The translations under genes and the position numbers were made by a program. Shown here one piece after another: positions 1-10,871 of a DNA stretch of 64,000 nt (within the stretch, counting starts at the first letter, position 1; every line of letters begins with the position of its first letter). The DNA is taken from contig NC_056428.1 in the NCBI RefSeq assembly GCF_905147365.1, forward strand, positions 4,990,001-5,054,000, written 5' to 3'. This DNA is from Aricia agestis. Lineage: Eukaryota; Arthropoda; Insecta; Lepidoptera; Lycaenidae. Under the pieces are notes generated by a model. It had not been told where the DNA came from and searched no databases. It worked only from the letters and a program-made list of their open reading frames with translations.

Positions 1-912
1 AATCAGGGCGAAAGGTTACCCTTATCAAAATAATATTACTATTCCTTTTCTTTCGGTACTTCACAAACTTTTTTGTACTGTCACCCACCAGGGGGTCGCA
101 AACGATGTTTTTTTAATAAATAAATACACTTTTGTGGTATGTATGACTATTGTAGTGTTGGCATGTAAACTAGGTGATTAGTAAACGTAATAATTATAGC
201 GATAATGAAGGATGTATCCACATATGGATCGGCACTCGTTGCGAAACGCAGCTGTGTAACTTGTGTGTAAGTATAAATTGCAATGGAATTGATTTTATAG
301 ATTTGGACATGAAGGTTCTAGATAGAAGGTTCTAAACAAGTTCAGATTGTGCCTGTATTCGCATTGATTAGTGACAAGTGCAGGTGATTATAGTGATTAG
401 GAGGAAATAAAGGACTTGCACTGATCAGTCGCTGTCCAACTTTCTCACGATACTAGTAATCTCTGCAATAGGTAATCACCTGCACTTATCACTAATCAAA
501 GTGAATATATTATTATGCCAATAATTATGTCGTTTTTTCTGTCACAATATAAATAATACTATGTTGCTTGCAATCTCAACTTTATTACGTCGAAATTTGA
601 ATTTCTTTTGTGGCTTAGGAATCATACACGTTATTAGAGGGTAAAGACGCTGACCAGTATATTGTAAGTATACGAAATTTCATCAAAATCCGTTTAGCGG
701 TTTATGCGTTAAGGGTTGTCAATACTTATTTATCAATACTAATTTCAAAAGTACTTCTAACATTGCATTGTGCATCAACAAATTCAAAATGATATTATTA
801 TTTATTACATTACTTTGTAACTGAAACTGATGGAGGGTTTCCGGGTTCAAGCTACTGAAACTTGGGGCGAGATTGTACGTTTCAATATTTTATCCGTGAT
901 AATAATATTTAA
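1..912. other. 5' flank without recognised gene
   Basis: AT-rich sequence with scattered stops in all frames. Apart from the fold-back element at 364-499 nothing was recognised. Confidence 0.5.
364..499. mobile_element. Small fold-back MITE
   Basis: TTGATTAGTGACAAGTGCAG at the left is mirrored by CTGCACTTATCACTAATCAA at the right, with inverted arms of about 27 bp. The size and fold-back shape are those of a miniature inverted-repeat element. No target duplication was certain. Confidence 0.6.
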
Positions 913-1434
913 GAGCCTGCTGCCAAAAATATCAAACCACGCTAGCCCCGCCTACACACCCCGCTATCCTCCAATCGTGATATTATTATGATTCCAAGAA
1001 TCGTGCCCGCGAGGATTGTACATTGCGCTGCAGCTAATAGTGAACAAAATTGCGTAAGAATGGTTCCCGCATTATAGCACGAAAGTAAAGGTCGTAAGTC
1101 CCAAAACTGCTTTTGATGATTACTTAAAAGTTAAATACAGTACTAATATTTCCTTAAGCCATTATTTTATAAAGTGTGTGATTGTAGTAGTGTAAGTTAT
1201 TTAATGATAGTAACTCAATAAGTGTAACAGATATTTGTTGAAAAGCCCAGAAAGATTCATAATTTCGAAAAATATAACTATCGAGTCAAAATAAGTGAAT
1301 CGTGTTTCCCGTCAGGCAAATATCAGATAAATATATTATACAATGAATAAATAAATCTCAATTTCATTTAAGTCAATCGTCTTCCGGAATTGTAATACTT
1401 ATTTGAAAACACAGCAAAATTCGGCAGCCCGCTC
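913..1434. mobile_element. TTAA-flanked MITE
   Basis: Ends GAGCCTGCTGCC and GGCAGCCCGCTC are inverted copies. Both are bordered by TTAA (909-912 and 1435-1438), the target used by piggyBac-type elements. No transposase frame is inside. Confidence 0.55.
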
Positions 1435-1437
1435 TTA

Positions 1438-1643
1438 ATATTATAAATGCAAAAGTATGTCTGTCTGTCTGTTACCCCTAGTTTTTACACGCCCAAACCA
1501 CTGAACCGATTTTGCTGAAATGTGGTATGGAGTCCCGGGTATGGTATGTCCTTTACATAGGATACTTTTTATCCCAGAAAAATGTACGGTCCCCGCACGA
1601 CAAACGATCTTTGGCGCAACGGAGTTTCGGGCGTCATCTTGTT
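1438..1643 (+). repeat. Dispersed repeat family A copy
   Basis: Family A runs from ATTATAAATGCGAAAGTG through CTGAACCGATTTTGCTGAAA and CCCGCGCGATAAACGA to GGCGTCATCTAGT. It is one of the commonest repeats here and is widespread in Lepidoptera. Its class is not certain. This copy abuts the end of the TTAA element. Confidence 0.75.
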
Positions 1644-1859
1644 ATTAAATAAATTAATTTTATAAATAAATTAATTAATAAGGCGCGTACGCGGCTCTAG
1701 GTCGCAAGTTGAATGAACTAATTTGAATATTATACAATTCATCATACCTCTTGTTTTCGAATTAAACTGACTGTAGGAATGTATTTTATAAAGGGTAGTA
1801 TTTAATCGAGTGACTGTAAATTACAGCTTTTGGTGTCAAAATTACTAAATTTGGGTTAT

Positions 1860-2760
1860 AGAATAACTATTTGAGCGATTGAGAGTGAGTGACGAGAAAT
1901 TAACAGAACAGCAACTTAGAAATTATTTATTTGAGTTACTTAAAATACAAAATGAGCAGCTCCATAATTTTTGAGCGACCTAATATCTGTTTGAGTGTCA
2001 ACGTTACGTCCTCCATTTTTTTCAATATTTGGCAAATGTAATTTTTATACTGAGCGACATTTTATCTTAAATGAAGTGTTTCGAATACCAAAAACCAAAC
2101 CCCTTTATATATAAAAATCATTAATAAATTACACAAATTATAATGGGTAAAATTTTAATGGCGAGCTATACCAAAAAAAAAACAACTGGTTTCAATGCGC
2201 TCGCTTCGCTGCGCTACGCTTCCGCCTTAGCCATCTAACCTAATCCAAAAAAGTCGTATTAGTCTGTAGCCCAACTCACCTGACTGCAACGATTCGTCGC
2301 CCCGCCCCCATTTGAATTCGCACGCATTTAACAATATGTAGTTTTCATTAAAACACGTATCAATATATAAAATATAAAGCCTCAAATAGAATATCAGTAA
2401 CCAATTATAATTAATAAAGCAGCTCACAAAAGTTTGCTCAAAGTGAACTTTTAAGTAGCTCGTAATAAATAACCTCACTTAGAAAATTTGAATCTATATT
2501 TAATATTAAAGTTGCCCGCTATGTATTTCCAGTCGCTCACTTAGTAATACAGTCGCTCGGATAGAATTTTAATATCTGAAATAGATTAATCGCAATCCTC
2601 ATTTTATAAGCTCGTTCTGGATTTTATTATAAATCAATATTAGTCGTTAGTTTAGTTTATTTTTCGCTTAGTCAAATTAATACTGCTCATGTTATTAAAA
2701 CAATATGGTCATCATCAGTCGCAAAGTAATTTTTTATTCGCTCGTTTTATTATTTCCCTT
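1860..2760. repeat. Region with opposed clusters of GAGCGAC motifs
   Basis: TGAGCGA(C/T) recurs near 1872, 1971 and 2052 in + orientation. The mirror form GTCGCTC and variants recur near 2532, 2554 and 2735. This suggests the subterminal repeats of a large decayed element. No transposase was found. Confidence 0.4.
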
Positions 2761-3257
2761 TTATAAATAACCGTGCATAAGGAACTCTAATAAGCGACAT
2801 GCATACTTACTTGCAACTTATAACTTTTCCTGTGATATTTAAATCGGGGGTATTTAAAAACTCCAACCCCTTTCTAACTTCAGTATCTTTACTCACTTGG
2901 TGAAACACAACACAGTACACACGCTTCAATTCACGACAATTTTCTGAGAGACCGTTAGGAAAATCAAGCCAGCACAATAATGCCCAAGAATGACTCTCCC
3001 GTTGAAAATGCGTTATATATTTTATTTACAGTATTATATAGTAAATTAATATTAAAATATAATTAATTGTCTTATCATAATCGTTACTATTGATATCAAT
3101 TGATTGTTTGTTTCTGTATTTCATTGAGAAAATAATTGTTATCATGCATTCCGTTGATTGGCATGCTATTGTTAATCCTCAAATGCCGCGGCCGCAAGTA
3201 TGCGTCTATCGTAAGAACCTAAGAACTAAGAAGCTTCGTGCTATGAGACGATACCTT

Positions 3258-3507
3258 TAGCTATGTCCACACTATGCGCTTTCATCTTCAATTTTCGTCA
3301 TCTTCCTTCATTAAACTTTCGTTTTGGCGCATTCAATAATTGAATGCGTCAACGAACGCAACGCCAACTGTCATTTTTAATAACAAAGCGAAAGTTTTGG
3401 ATACGGTCAGAGGGCATGCATCGCGGGCATGCCTCACGTTCGCTGTTGACTGCGCTATAACGCATGCCCTTGACGAACAGAAAAAGGCACAATGTGGACA
3501 AAGCTAT
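3258..3507. mobile_element. MITE with TGTCCACA ends
   Basis: TAGCTATGTCCACACTATGC on the left is mirrored by GGCACAATGTGGACAAAGCT on the right. The ~250-bp interior is GC-richer than its surroundings, which leaves a long chance frame that is not a gene. Confidence 0.6.
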
Positions 3508-3679
3508 TGTACGATACACACAGATCGTCGACAGAAGTACCATGCGTACTTATCGTTTTATTTAAGCGCGAAGCACTACGCAGGTGCGGCCCGGGCAAAA
3601 GTGATACATATTGTGATAATACATATTATACATAATTACATTTTACAGGCTAAACGTTTTATTGTTTATTTATTAAGTA

Positions 3680-4800
3680 CTAGCTGTTGCCCGCGACTTC
3701 GTCCGCGTGGACTTTAGTTTATAGTTGTTCCCGTACATCGATTGAGTCGTTTACGCACAAATCAAAAAAGTATCTATATTTTGTGGGAACCGCACATTTT
3801 TCCGGGACAAAAAACATTCCTCGTCCCAGATTCGAGTTAGTATCTCCAATCTCCATGCCAAATTTCATCAAAATAGATTAATTAGTTTAGGCGAGAATCA
3901 TAAAAGTTTATTGTGCGGGAACCGTTTATTTTCCGGGATAAAAAGTATCCCTTGTCCTTTCCCAAGGCTGAAAGTATTGCCATACCAATTTTCATCAAAA
4001 TATATTGAATAGTTTAGGCGAATAAGAAAGTTTATTGTGCGGGAACCGTACACTTTCCCGAGACTCAAAGTATCTTTATACCAAATTCCATCAAAATTCA
4101 TTGAATAGTTTACGCGCAAATAATAAAAGGATATAGTAACCGTACATTTTTCCGGGACAAAATGCATCCTATGTTCTTTTTCGGGACTCAAAGTATCTTT
4201 GTACCAAATTTCAGCAAAATGGGTCCAGCCGTTTACGCGTGATGTCGTGACCACACGAAATAATAAATAACATTCCGTGCAGCTTCGCCCGCGTAAATTA
4301 GATATTTCACAGACAAATTAGTCCACAAAAAATTGCCTATGATCCTTCACGTCGTCTACTTCTTATCTGTGCCAAATAACAGAAAAATTGCTACAGTAGT
4401 TCGTGAGATAAGCCCTTTCAAATAATTTCCCTCGTTTTTTCGACATTTTCCTCTATTTCTTCGCTCCTATTAGTCTTAGCGTGATAAAATATAGCTTTTA
4501 GCCTTTCTCGATAAATAGGCTCTCTAACACTGAAATAATTTTTCAAATCGGACCAGTAGTTTCTGAGATTAGCGCGTTCAAATAAGCCCTTTCAAATAAT
4601 TTCTCCCCGTTTTTTCCACACTTTCCTTAATTTCTTCGCTCCTATTAGTATTAGCGTGATAAAATATAGCTTACAGCCTTCCTCGATAAAGGGGCTATCT
4701 AACACTGAAAGAATTTTTCAAATCGGTCCAGTAGTTCCTGAGATTAGCGCGTTCAAACAAACAAACAAACAAACTCTTCCCAATTATAATATTAGTATAG
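3680..4800 (+). repeat. Dispersed repeat family B, longest copy
   Basis: Starts ACTAGCTGTTGCCCGCGACT, continues with several diverged ~110-bp blocks (CGGGAACCGT, CCGGGA, 'catcaaaa'), and ends in a CAAA-repeat tail near 4756 followed by TATAATATTAGTATAG. The layout suggests a LINE- or SINE-like 3' region common in Lepidoptera. No reverse transcriptase was seen. Confidence 0.65.
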
Positions 4801-6000
4801 ATGTATGAATATTGTATTTAATACTATGCTGTTTCGACTCGCGTCCCTTAAATCCGGATTTAATATGAGTGCATAATTATAAAAATTAAATGTTCCGTCA
4901 CGTCACTCACGTATCAGAAATATTTTACACGTTTCGCATGCCCACACTAGATATCGGCAGAATTAATTTCTACTGATCATCAAAGGTATTCAATCTGCTC
5001 ACAAAATCGGATCCTAACATTGATCTCTTCACTAGCAGCCTAGCATCTATTAATACCGCCTTCCTGAAAAAACATCAGTGACATTTCAAATTTTACTATA
5101 CTAGATGTGTACTAGATATTATTATTACTTTAATTATTATAATAATTCGTTGTTTAGTACCTGCAGTTGCTGTTGTATCTTTACAATAATGTATTGATTT
5201 GGAGACTTACTAATTTATCTACTACAATATTATTTAATTTACTACTAACCCCATCCATAATTAATATTACAAATTAGAATTTAAGTATTTACTAGCCTCG
5301 CTTTTTTTTGTTATTATCTTACTTTAATGAGCTACCTGTGGAGGCTTGTAATTGGCTTTTCGTATTCTATAATTTAGAGTAAATTTAATATAGTTAGCTG
5401 TAAAGCCACCCAAACATGATAAAATAAAATAAAAAATACAAGCTATTGCCCGTGGCTTGACTCGCGTTAAGAAGGTGGTACCGGTGGTAGGCATCTGTGT
5501 AGCCCCGACGTTCAGAGAATATTTGAAAAAATTTATTCTGAATAAAAATTTTTGAGTTTGAGTTTGAGTTTGAAGTATTATTAAATACAAACTTTCATCC
5601 CCTATTTTAATCCCTTGGGGCAATGAATTTATCAAAATCCTTTCTTAGCGGATGCCTACCTGCATGCCATTTTCAGCCCGATCTGTCCAGTGGTTTGGGC
5701 TGTGCGTTGATAGATCACCATGTCAGTCAGTCACAGTTTTATATATACAGATGTTGTCTATGTTGTCCAATTTGTCTTTAACCTTCGTCATGCAACATTT
5801 TGCCATGCCACTTAGAGACTTTCAAGTTTTATTTGGTTTCGAAACTGATAACGTTGCTAGATCTCTATCTTGGCCTTGTACTGTCATTTCAATTAAAATT
5901 TTTATAACAGACGTCTTCCTGCACACAATTGCTACAAGATAGTTTGTGATTGCACATAATATTCGCAAATTCAATTACTCTAATGTATCAATACTATAAT
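4801..6000. other. Intergenic stretch, one weak family B fragment
   Basis: A diverged fragment (AAGCTATTGCCCGTGGCTTG) lies near 5440, followed by a GAGTTT repeat. Otherwise nothing was recognised. Confidence 0.4.
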
Positions 6001-6010
6001 ATTGTAAATC

Positions 6011-6213
6011 CATTACTAATATCATAAATGCGAAAGTGTGTCTGTCTATGTGTAACTTCACGCCCAAACAGCTGAACCGATTTTGCTGAAACTTGGCATG
6101 GAGATACTTTGTGTCCCGGGAAATGACATAGTATACGTTTTGTCCCGGAAAAATCTACGGTTCCCGCGCGATAAACGAATTTTGGCGCAACGGAGTTGCG
6201 GGCGTCATAGAGT
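6011..6213 (+). repeat. Dispersed repeat family A copy
   Basis: A nearly full copy, from ACTAATATCATAAATGCGAA to GTTGCGGGCGTCATAGAGTA. Confidence 0.75.
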
Positions 6214-6249
6214 AACGTATAAATATGAAATAAGTACTTAGATATCGTA

Positions 6250-6463
6250 TAGTCTGTCAAGAAAGTCATGATAGGAGGGAAAATTGTTACTTAAATGAAA
6301 AAAAAACAAGAGAACTTTATTAATTCGAGATAAAATGTGCAAGGTGACAATATTTAAAATATAATAAGCGTTCTCTGTGAAAATACAAAGAAATAAATAC
6401 ACCTTTTAAGCGTGATTACGTTTAGAAAATGTTCCCGCCTGTCATGATTTTCTTGACGCACTA
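6250..6463. mobile_element. TA-flanked MITE (mariner-like), copy 1
   Basis: Ends TAGTCTGTCAAGAAAGTCAT and ATGATTTTCTTGACGCACTA are inverted copies bordered by TA. A related element is at 53011-53142. Confidence 0.6.
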
Positions 6464-6709
6464 TAAATAGCTGATTGTTTAATTAATTCCTCTATCGCGG
6501 ATTCTTGGAAATCTATTCATCATTCTATTGTTATCGCGTAACTTGGGAGTTGATAGGTTAAAAGTTCAAGCAAATTACCATAGTGCTTATTGAATTTATT
6601 ACATAGTTGTAAAATGTTAAGACAATTTCTAAGTAAATCGTTAATTGCCGGTTTTTAACCGACTTCCAAAAAGAAGGAGGTTTCTCAATTCGACCGTATA
6701 TAGCATTTA

Positions 6710-7440
6710 TGTCGTAGGATGATTTGATAAATCGAATTTTCGCGAAAAATCTAGGGTTTTCGCGAAAACACGGATAATTAGATAATGTTGATTACATTTT
6801 TCAATCTTACTGAAAAAGTTAGTGTTTTCGCGAAAATGCGAGTCGCCTTAGTACGATTGCGAAACCAATCGTTAGTTATTATCGAAAAAACTTACTGATT
6901 GGTCGGTTTAAGCGCCTCACAACAACATCTTCTCTGATTGATTGAAGACTTGACGTTTTAAATGTCAGTTCATTGTCACGCGTTGTTTTGTTTGTGGTTG
7001 TTTTTGTAAGCTGGCCAGCAGTATTTGATATTTAATGTTTTTAAAATTGCAGTTGGACTTGAAAATAAGTGCGAAAAGTTATCTAAAAGTGTGTCTGTAA
7101 ATACAATTAATGGCTGATACATGTGAAATTAGTGCTGAAAGTTTAACAGAACCAGAAACTAATTCTGAGGTTATATCTTTTATAATTCTATGGTGTATTA
7201 CCTCAAAGATACATAGGAAAAGATAGTAACCAATCAGAATAAGAGTTGGCCAATAAGCAAAAATCAAGCCAATCAGCTTTAAGAATGTGCAATGTTACTG
7301 AGGCAACTCGCGTTTTTCCAAAAACCTAATTTTTTTAGGATAATGGAAAAATGTTATTACCATTATCTAATTATCCGTGTTTTCGAAATATCCCTAGAAA
7401 TTTCGCGAAAATTCGATTTATCAAATAATCCTACGACATA
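6710..7440. mobile_element. TIR element of ~730 bp with a possible transposase start
   Basis: Ends TGTCGTAGGATGATTTGATA and TATCAAATAATCCTACGACA are inverted and flanked by TA; the arms extend about 47 bp. TTTTCGCGAAA recurs inside. ATG at 7110 opens MADTCEISAESLTEPETNSE followed by a possible donor GAG|GTTATA. This may be the first exon left from an internally deleted autonomous element. Confidence 0.55.
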
Positions 7441-7465
7441 ATATATTATACTAGTTTATCATCTA

Positions 7466-7612
7466 TATATATAAAAATGGATTTTTAAATGTGTTAGTCG
7501 CGCTAAAACTCGAAAACGGCTGGACGGATTGGGCTGATTTTAGTCTTAAAATGTTCGTAGAAGTCCAGGGAAGGTTTTAAAGTGACACGAAGTTCATCGG
7601 AACAGCTAGTAA
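7466..7612 (+). repeat. Dispersed repeat family C copy
   Basis: CGCTAAAACTCGAAAACGGC..GAAGTCCAGGGAAGG..GGAACAGCTAGT. It is a short repeat with relatives near 25300-25510, 41690-41853, 49330-49480 and 53895-54003. Confidence 0.55.
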
Positions 7613-9032
7613 AATATAATTAAATATAATATAAATTTATCTATTTATGTACTAGAGCGTTCGATTGGCTAACGTCAAAGTATTCAATCTTATCCTATTA
7701 ACAACGCTGTTGAATAGATAAACTCAACGATATCAAAATACTATGTATGTATACGTTCTAATTCTATGGATAAACTCGTATCAGAAAACTTCAGAAAACT
7801 ATAAAGGCGATGCATTAATACCCACGCCACGGCAATGCTTAAAATATAATACGACTAAATTAATATTATATGAACATCTCAGTAAAAGTTAGGTACTGCG
7901 AGCAGTGAAAGCTGTTGGGGAAAGTGTCGCGCATGACTCAGAGTACATTTTTTGTAATGACTAAAATACCTAGGTTTTAGGTTTCATGTAAAACCGAAGT
8001 TTTAAATACACTTCATACCTAAAATCTCCTGTTTTTCGTAGATCTTTACCAATTCAAATTATGCCCCGTGAATCGTGATCACATTATGACACATAGATTT
8101 TATTACACGCATATATTATAATTAGGGTTGTCAACTTTTTTTTTGCATTTAAAGTACATAGGTTACTTTAGGTACGAAAAATAAAGTACACAGTATAAAA
8201 GTAAAGTACAATTTAGTTTTTTTTATTATTTTATTTAAAGATATAGTTGTATTGATTTAAAGAAACAGTTGTATTGATTTTTGCACAAAATGAGCATCTT
8301 TATTAAAAAATTACAGTCTATATTTCAATTATAATTTATAAATAAACAAGTAATTCTATTTTTATCAACTTGTAAGTATGGAGTCTTGTAAGTTGTAACT
8401 TGTGTTTTAGTTGTGACTACTGACTTGTGAACCTGCACAAATTTAGCACCCCATCGAAGGATTTTTGAAATCAAAATGACCTTAATCGATAGGTCTACCT
8501 TAGGTCTGTATAGATCCACCATAATTTTCGTTAGGTCCCCTATAGTTTTTTAATAAATATTTTTTAAAATTTTGCGAAAAAAACAATGGTATCTTAGCAC
8601 CTCATCTAAACCGAAACTGATTATTTTTTATATTTTTGCATTCTTTATCGTCAACAAAAATTATTGTGGACCTATGTCCACAATAATTTTTGTTAGGTCG
8701 CCTATAGTTTTTTAATAAATATTTTTTTAAATTTTGCAAAAAACAAATTAACAGAATAATATAGTGCCAAGAAAAAAAACAATAGACTTATGTTGTTAAA
8801 AGTAGTCAAAAAGGTCATTTTTCTGAAAACATTTTCTCTTTTTATTTACCAAAGCTGTGTGAGTAACGTAAACATCACTGGGTTGCTAGATTAATTTACT
8901 TGGTGCGTTGAGCGCATGCGCCGCGAATAAGATATATAGATGAGATGCATTTTTTTTGCAAAATTTAAAAAAATATTTATCAAAAAACTATATAGGTAAT
9001 AGCTAACAAAAATTATTGTGGACCTATACAGA

Positions 9033-9720
9033 CCTTTTTTTTTTTAACGCCAAGAAATGCATTTACGCATTCCGCGGGGGATGAGAGAGATCCTGACGCG
9101 GATATATGGGACTCGCTCGAAAGCCCTACCCACAAAAACTTGGCGGTGCGCCATCTTTCCGACGACGGAGCCACGGGTACGACACCGCGACCGCAACTCC
9201 ACCAGCGGTTGTCTGCCTGGTGGTCGGCAGACCCCTCTTCGGAGGGGCGATTACTCGCCCCCCCCAGGCCGAACTGAGGCCCCAGTGCGGGCTTGTCTAG
9301 GCCATTCCTCTCCTTTTGTCGCAATGCGCGGGAGCACGTTGCGCATCACGACTCTCGCGGGGGCTCGGTGCAATGGGCGACAGCTTCCCCTTGCCGTCAC
9401 CCTGAGCTCCCCTGGGGAGCTCGAGTTGTGGGCGCGACGTCTCCGCCTGGGCCATCTTCTAGAGTCGAGCGCCTCCCTTTCTCTCGTGCGCTCGGCCTCT
9501 TCCTTGGCAGTCATCACCTCCTCTGCGAAGTGTTCGACCGCCCTCCACTCCTCCTCAAACTCCAACGACCTCGCAAAGGTACCGACCGAAGCATCCGTGC
9601 CCGGTCGGTACCTGTGTCAGTCGGAAGGAGAGGGCGCCGGTCTCTCTGCTGATCCAGTCCTTTAGCACTGGGCGGATGGCCAGCACGCTATGGCACGCTC
9701 TCGTGCATTGTCCCTCCACC
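9033..9720 (-). mobile_element. 5'-truncated R1-clade LINE inserted in the long-TIR element
   Basis: A GC-rich block on the - strand ends in a poly(A) run (T run on +, 9035-9046). GACCTATACAGA flanks it directly at 9021-9032 and 9721-9732, a clean 12-bp target duplication. Just before the A run is a stem-loop around AATGCGTAAATGCATT. It carries the end of ORF2. Confidence 0.82.
9251..9720 (-). pseudogene. R1-type LINE ORF2 C-terminal remnant, frame-broken
   Basis: One - frame (from 9720 down to ~9555) reads LSFRLTQVPTGHGCFGRYLC, the signature of the end of R1-clade ORF2. A second frame then reads EEEWRAVEHFAEEVMTAKEE, the acidic helix near the ORF2 C-terminus. The zinc-knuckle part normally between them is missing and the frame shifts, so this is a dead copy. 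Confidence 0.75.
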
Positions 9721-10115
9721 GACCTATACAGATCTAACGATATAGAATGCAAAAATATAAAAAATAATCAGTTTCGGTTTAGATGAGATGCTAAGATGCA
9801 TTTTTTTTTGCAAAATTTAAAAAAATATTTATTAAAAAGCTAGAGGGGACCTAACAAAAATTATTGTGGACCTATACAGACCTAACGATAAAAAATGCAA
9901 AAATATAAAAAAAAATAATCAGTTTCGGTTTAGATGAGGTGCTAAGATACCATTATTTTTTGCAAAATTAAAAAAATTATTTATTAAAAAACTATAGGGG
10001 ACCTAACGAAAATTGTGGTGGACCTATACAGACCTAACGTAGACCTATCGATTAAGGTCATTTTGATTTCAAAAATCCTTCGAAGGAGTGCTAAATTTGT
10101 GCAGGTGACTTGTGA

Positions 10116-10843
10116 CAATGACGCTGCGCTGACAAGTGACAGCTGACTGATGACAGCCCGGCATTGTTGACATTTGAGGTGGCGCTGGCGAGTGGCGACA
10201 TCGATTCAACATTAATCGATAAATTTCGTTAAACGAAAAATACTTACGACTTCAAGAGAAATCTCAAATTATGAGAAATAAAGTATTTTCGCGTACTTTA
10301 TTATTAATATAAAGTACAGAGTACAATTACCTCAACGTACAATACTTTATTATAAAGTACTTATAATAATAAATTAATAATAATAAGTAATTATAATAAT
10401 AAATATCTTTATTATAAATTTTTTTTAATATTATTAGGATTGCATACCTCGTGGCTCGTGCCCAGTATCGCATATTTCAATGATTAGTTCAATAACCTCC
10501 TCCTTTTTGGAAGTTGGTTAAAAATGCTCGACTGCGGCCCGCTAGGATGTCGTGACTCGTGGTTGAGAACTTCTGATATAAAATTATTTAAATGCTTAAT
10601 TCCTTTAGGTAAATGCAATAAAAACTAATTTATAACTCTATTTACTCATTTTAGGTGTGAAATTTTCCTACATAAATAAACGTATGAATATAATTATTAT
10701 GTGTATTAATGATTATATACGTGTCAAGACAGTCTAGTTTTTCAATAACATTCTATTTGACACAGGCCCATGGCAGCCCATGGTCACTATTCTACAGTGC
10801 TGAGCGGTATTTAGTGTGGTGTGTACGTTTATTAAGATCCAGG
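10116..10843. other. Flank immediately upstream of ABCG candidate exon 1
   Basis: Holds an AAAGTAC-rich repeat (10266-10370) that pairs in inverted orientation with 8150-8215, and the tail piece CCTCCTTTTTGGAAGTTGG near 10499. The last ~100 bp before 10844 could be 5' UTR. No clear TATA box. Confidence 0.4.
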
Positions 10844-10871
10844 ATGGAAAAACAGAAGGATTTCGCTCTAG
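10844..10871 (+). CDS. ABCG predicted first coding exon (MEKQKDFAL)
   Basis: The exon at 14926 opens with a splice acceptor, so an upstream exon must exist. The short frame ATG at 10844, reading MEKQKDFAL, ends in a donor CTAG|GTACAC in phase 1. Joined to 14926 it reads through as MEKQKDFALDTMDLEF. The ATG context AGG-ATG-G is acceptable, and the preceding ~100 bp could be 5' UTR. Phase agreement happens by chance about one time in three, so this is a candidate and not proof. Another, non-coding 5' exon elsewhere is possible. Confidence 0.5.

Larger units (their letters stand above)
8431..10106. mobile_element. Long-TIR element with 9-bp target duplication (Mutator-like size)
   Basis: Begins ACCTGCACAAATTTAGCAC and ends with its inverse. 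The inverted arms continue with few mismatches for at least 130 bp. GACTTGTGA is repeated directly on both sides (8422-8430 and 10107-10115). A 9-bp duplication and long arms fit Mutator-like elements. The interior is made of repeated blocks (GGACCTAACAAAAATTATTG) and has no transposase. It is interrupted by a LINE at 9033-9720. Confidence 0.75.

Noticed and set aside
3340..4254. Several frames of 60-125 codons
   Set aside because: They lie in a TGTCCACA-ended MITE and in family B repeat copies, and recur as fragments elsewhere in the window.
9057..9665. 202-codon frame on the + strand
   Set aside because: It is antisense to the R1-type LINE remnant; length comes from high GC content. The recognisable protein motifs are on the - strand.
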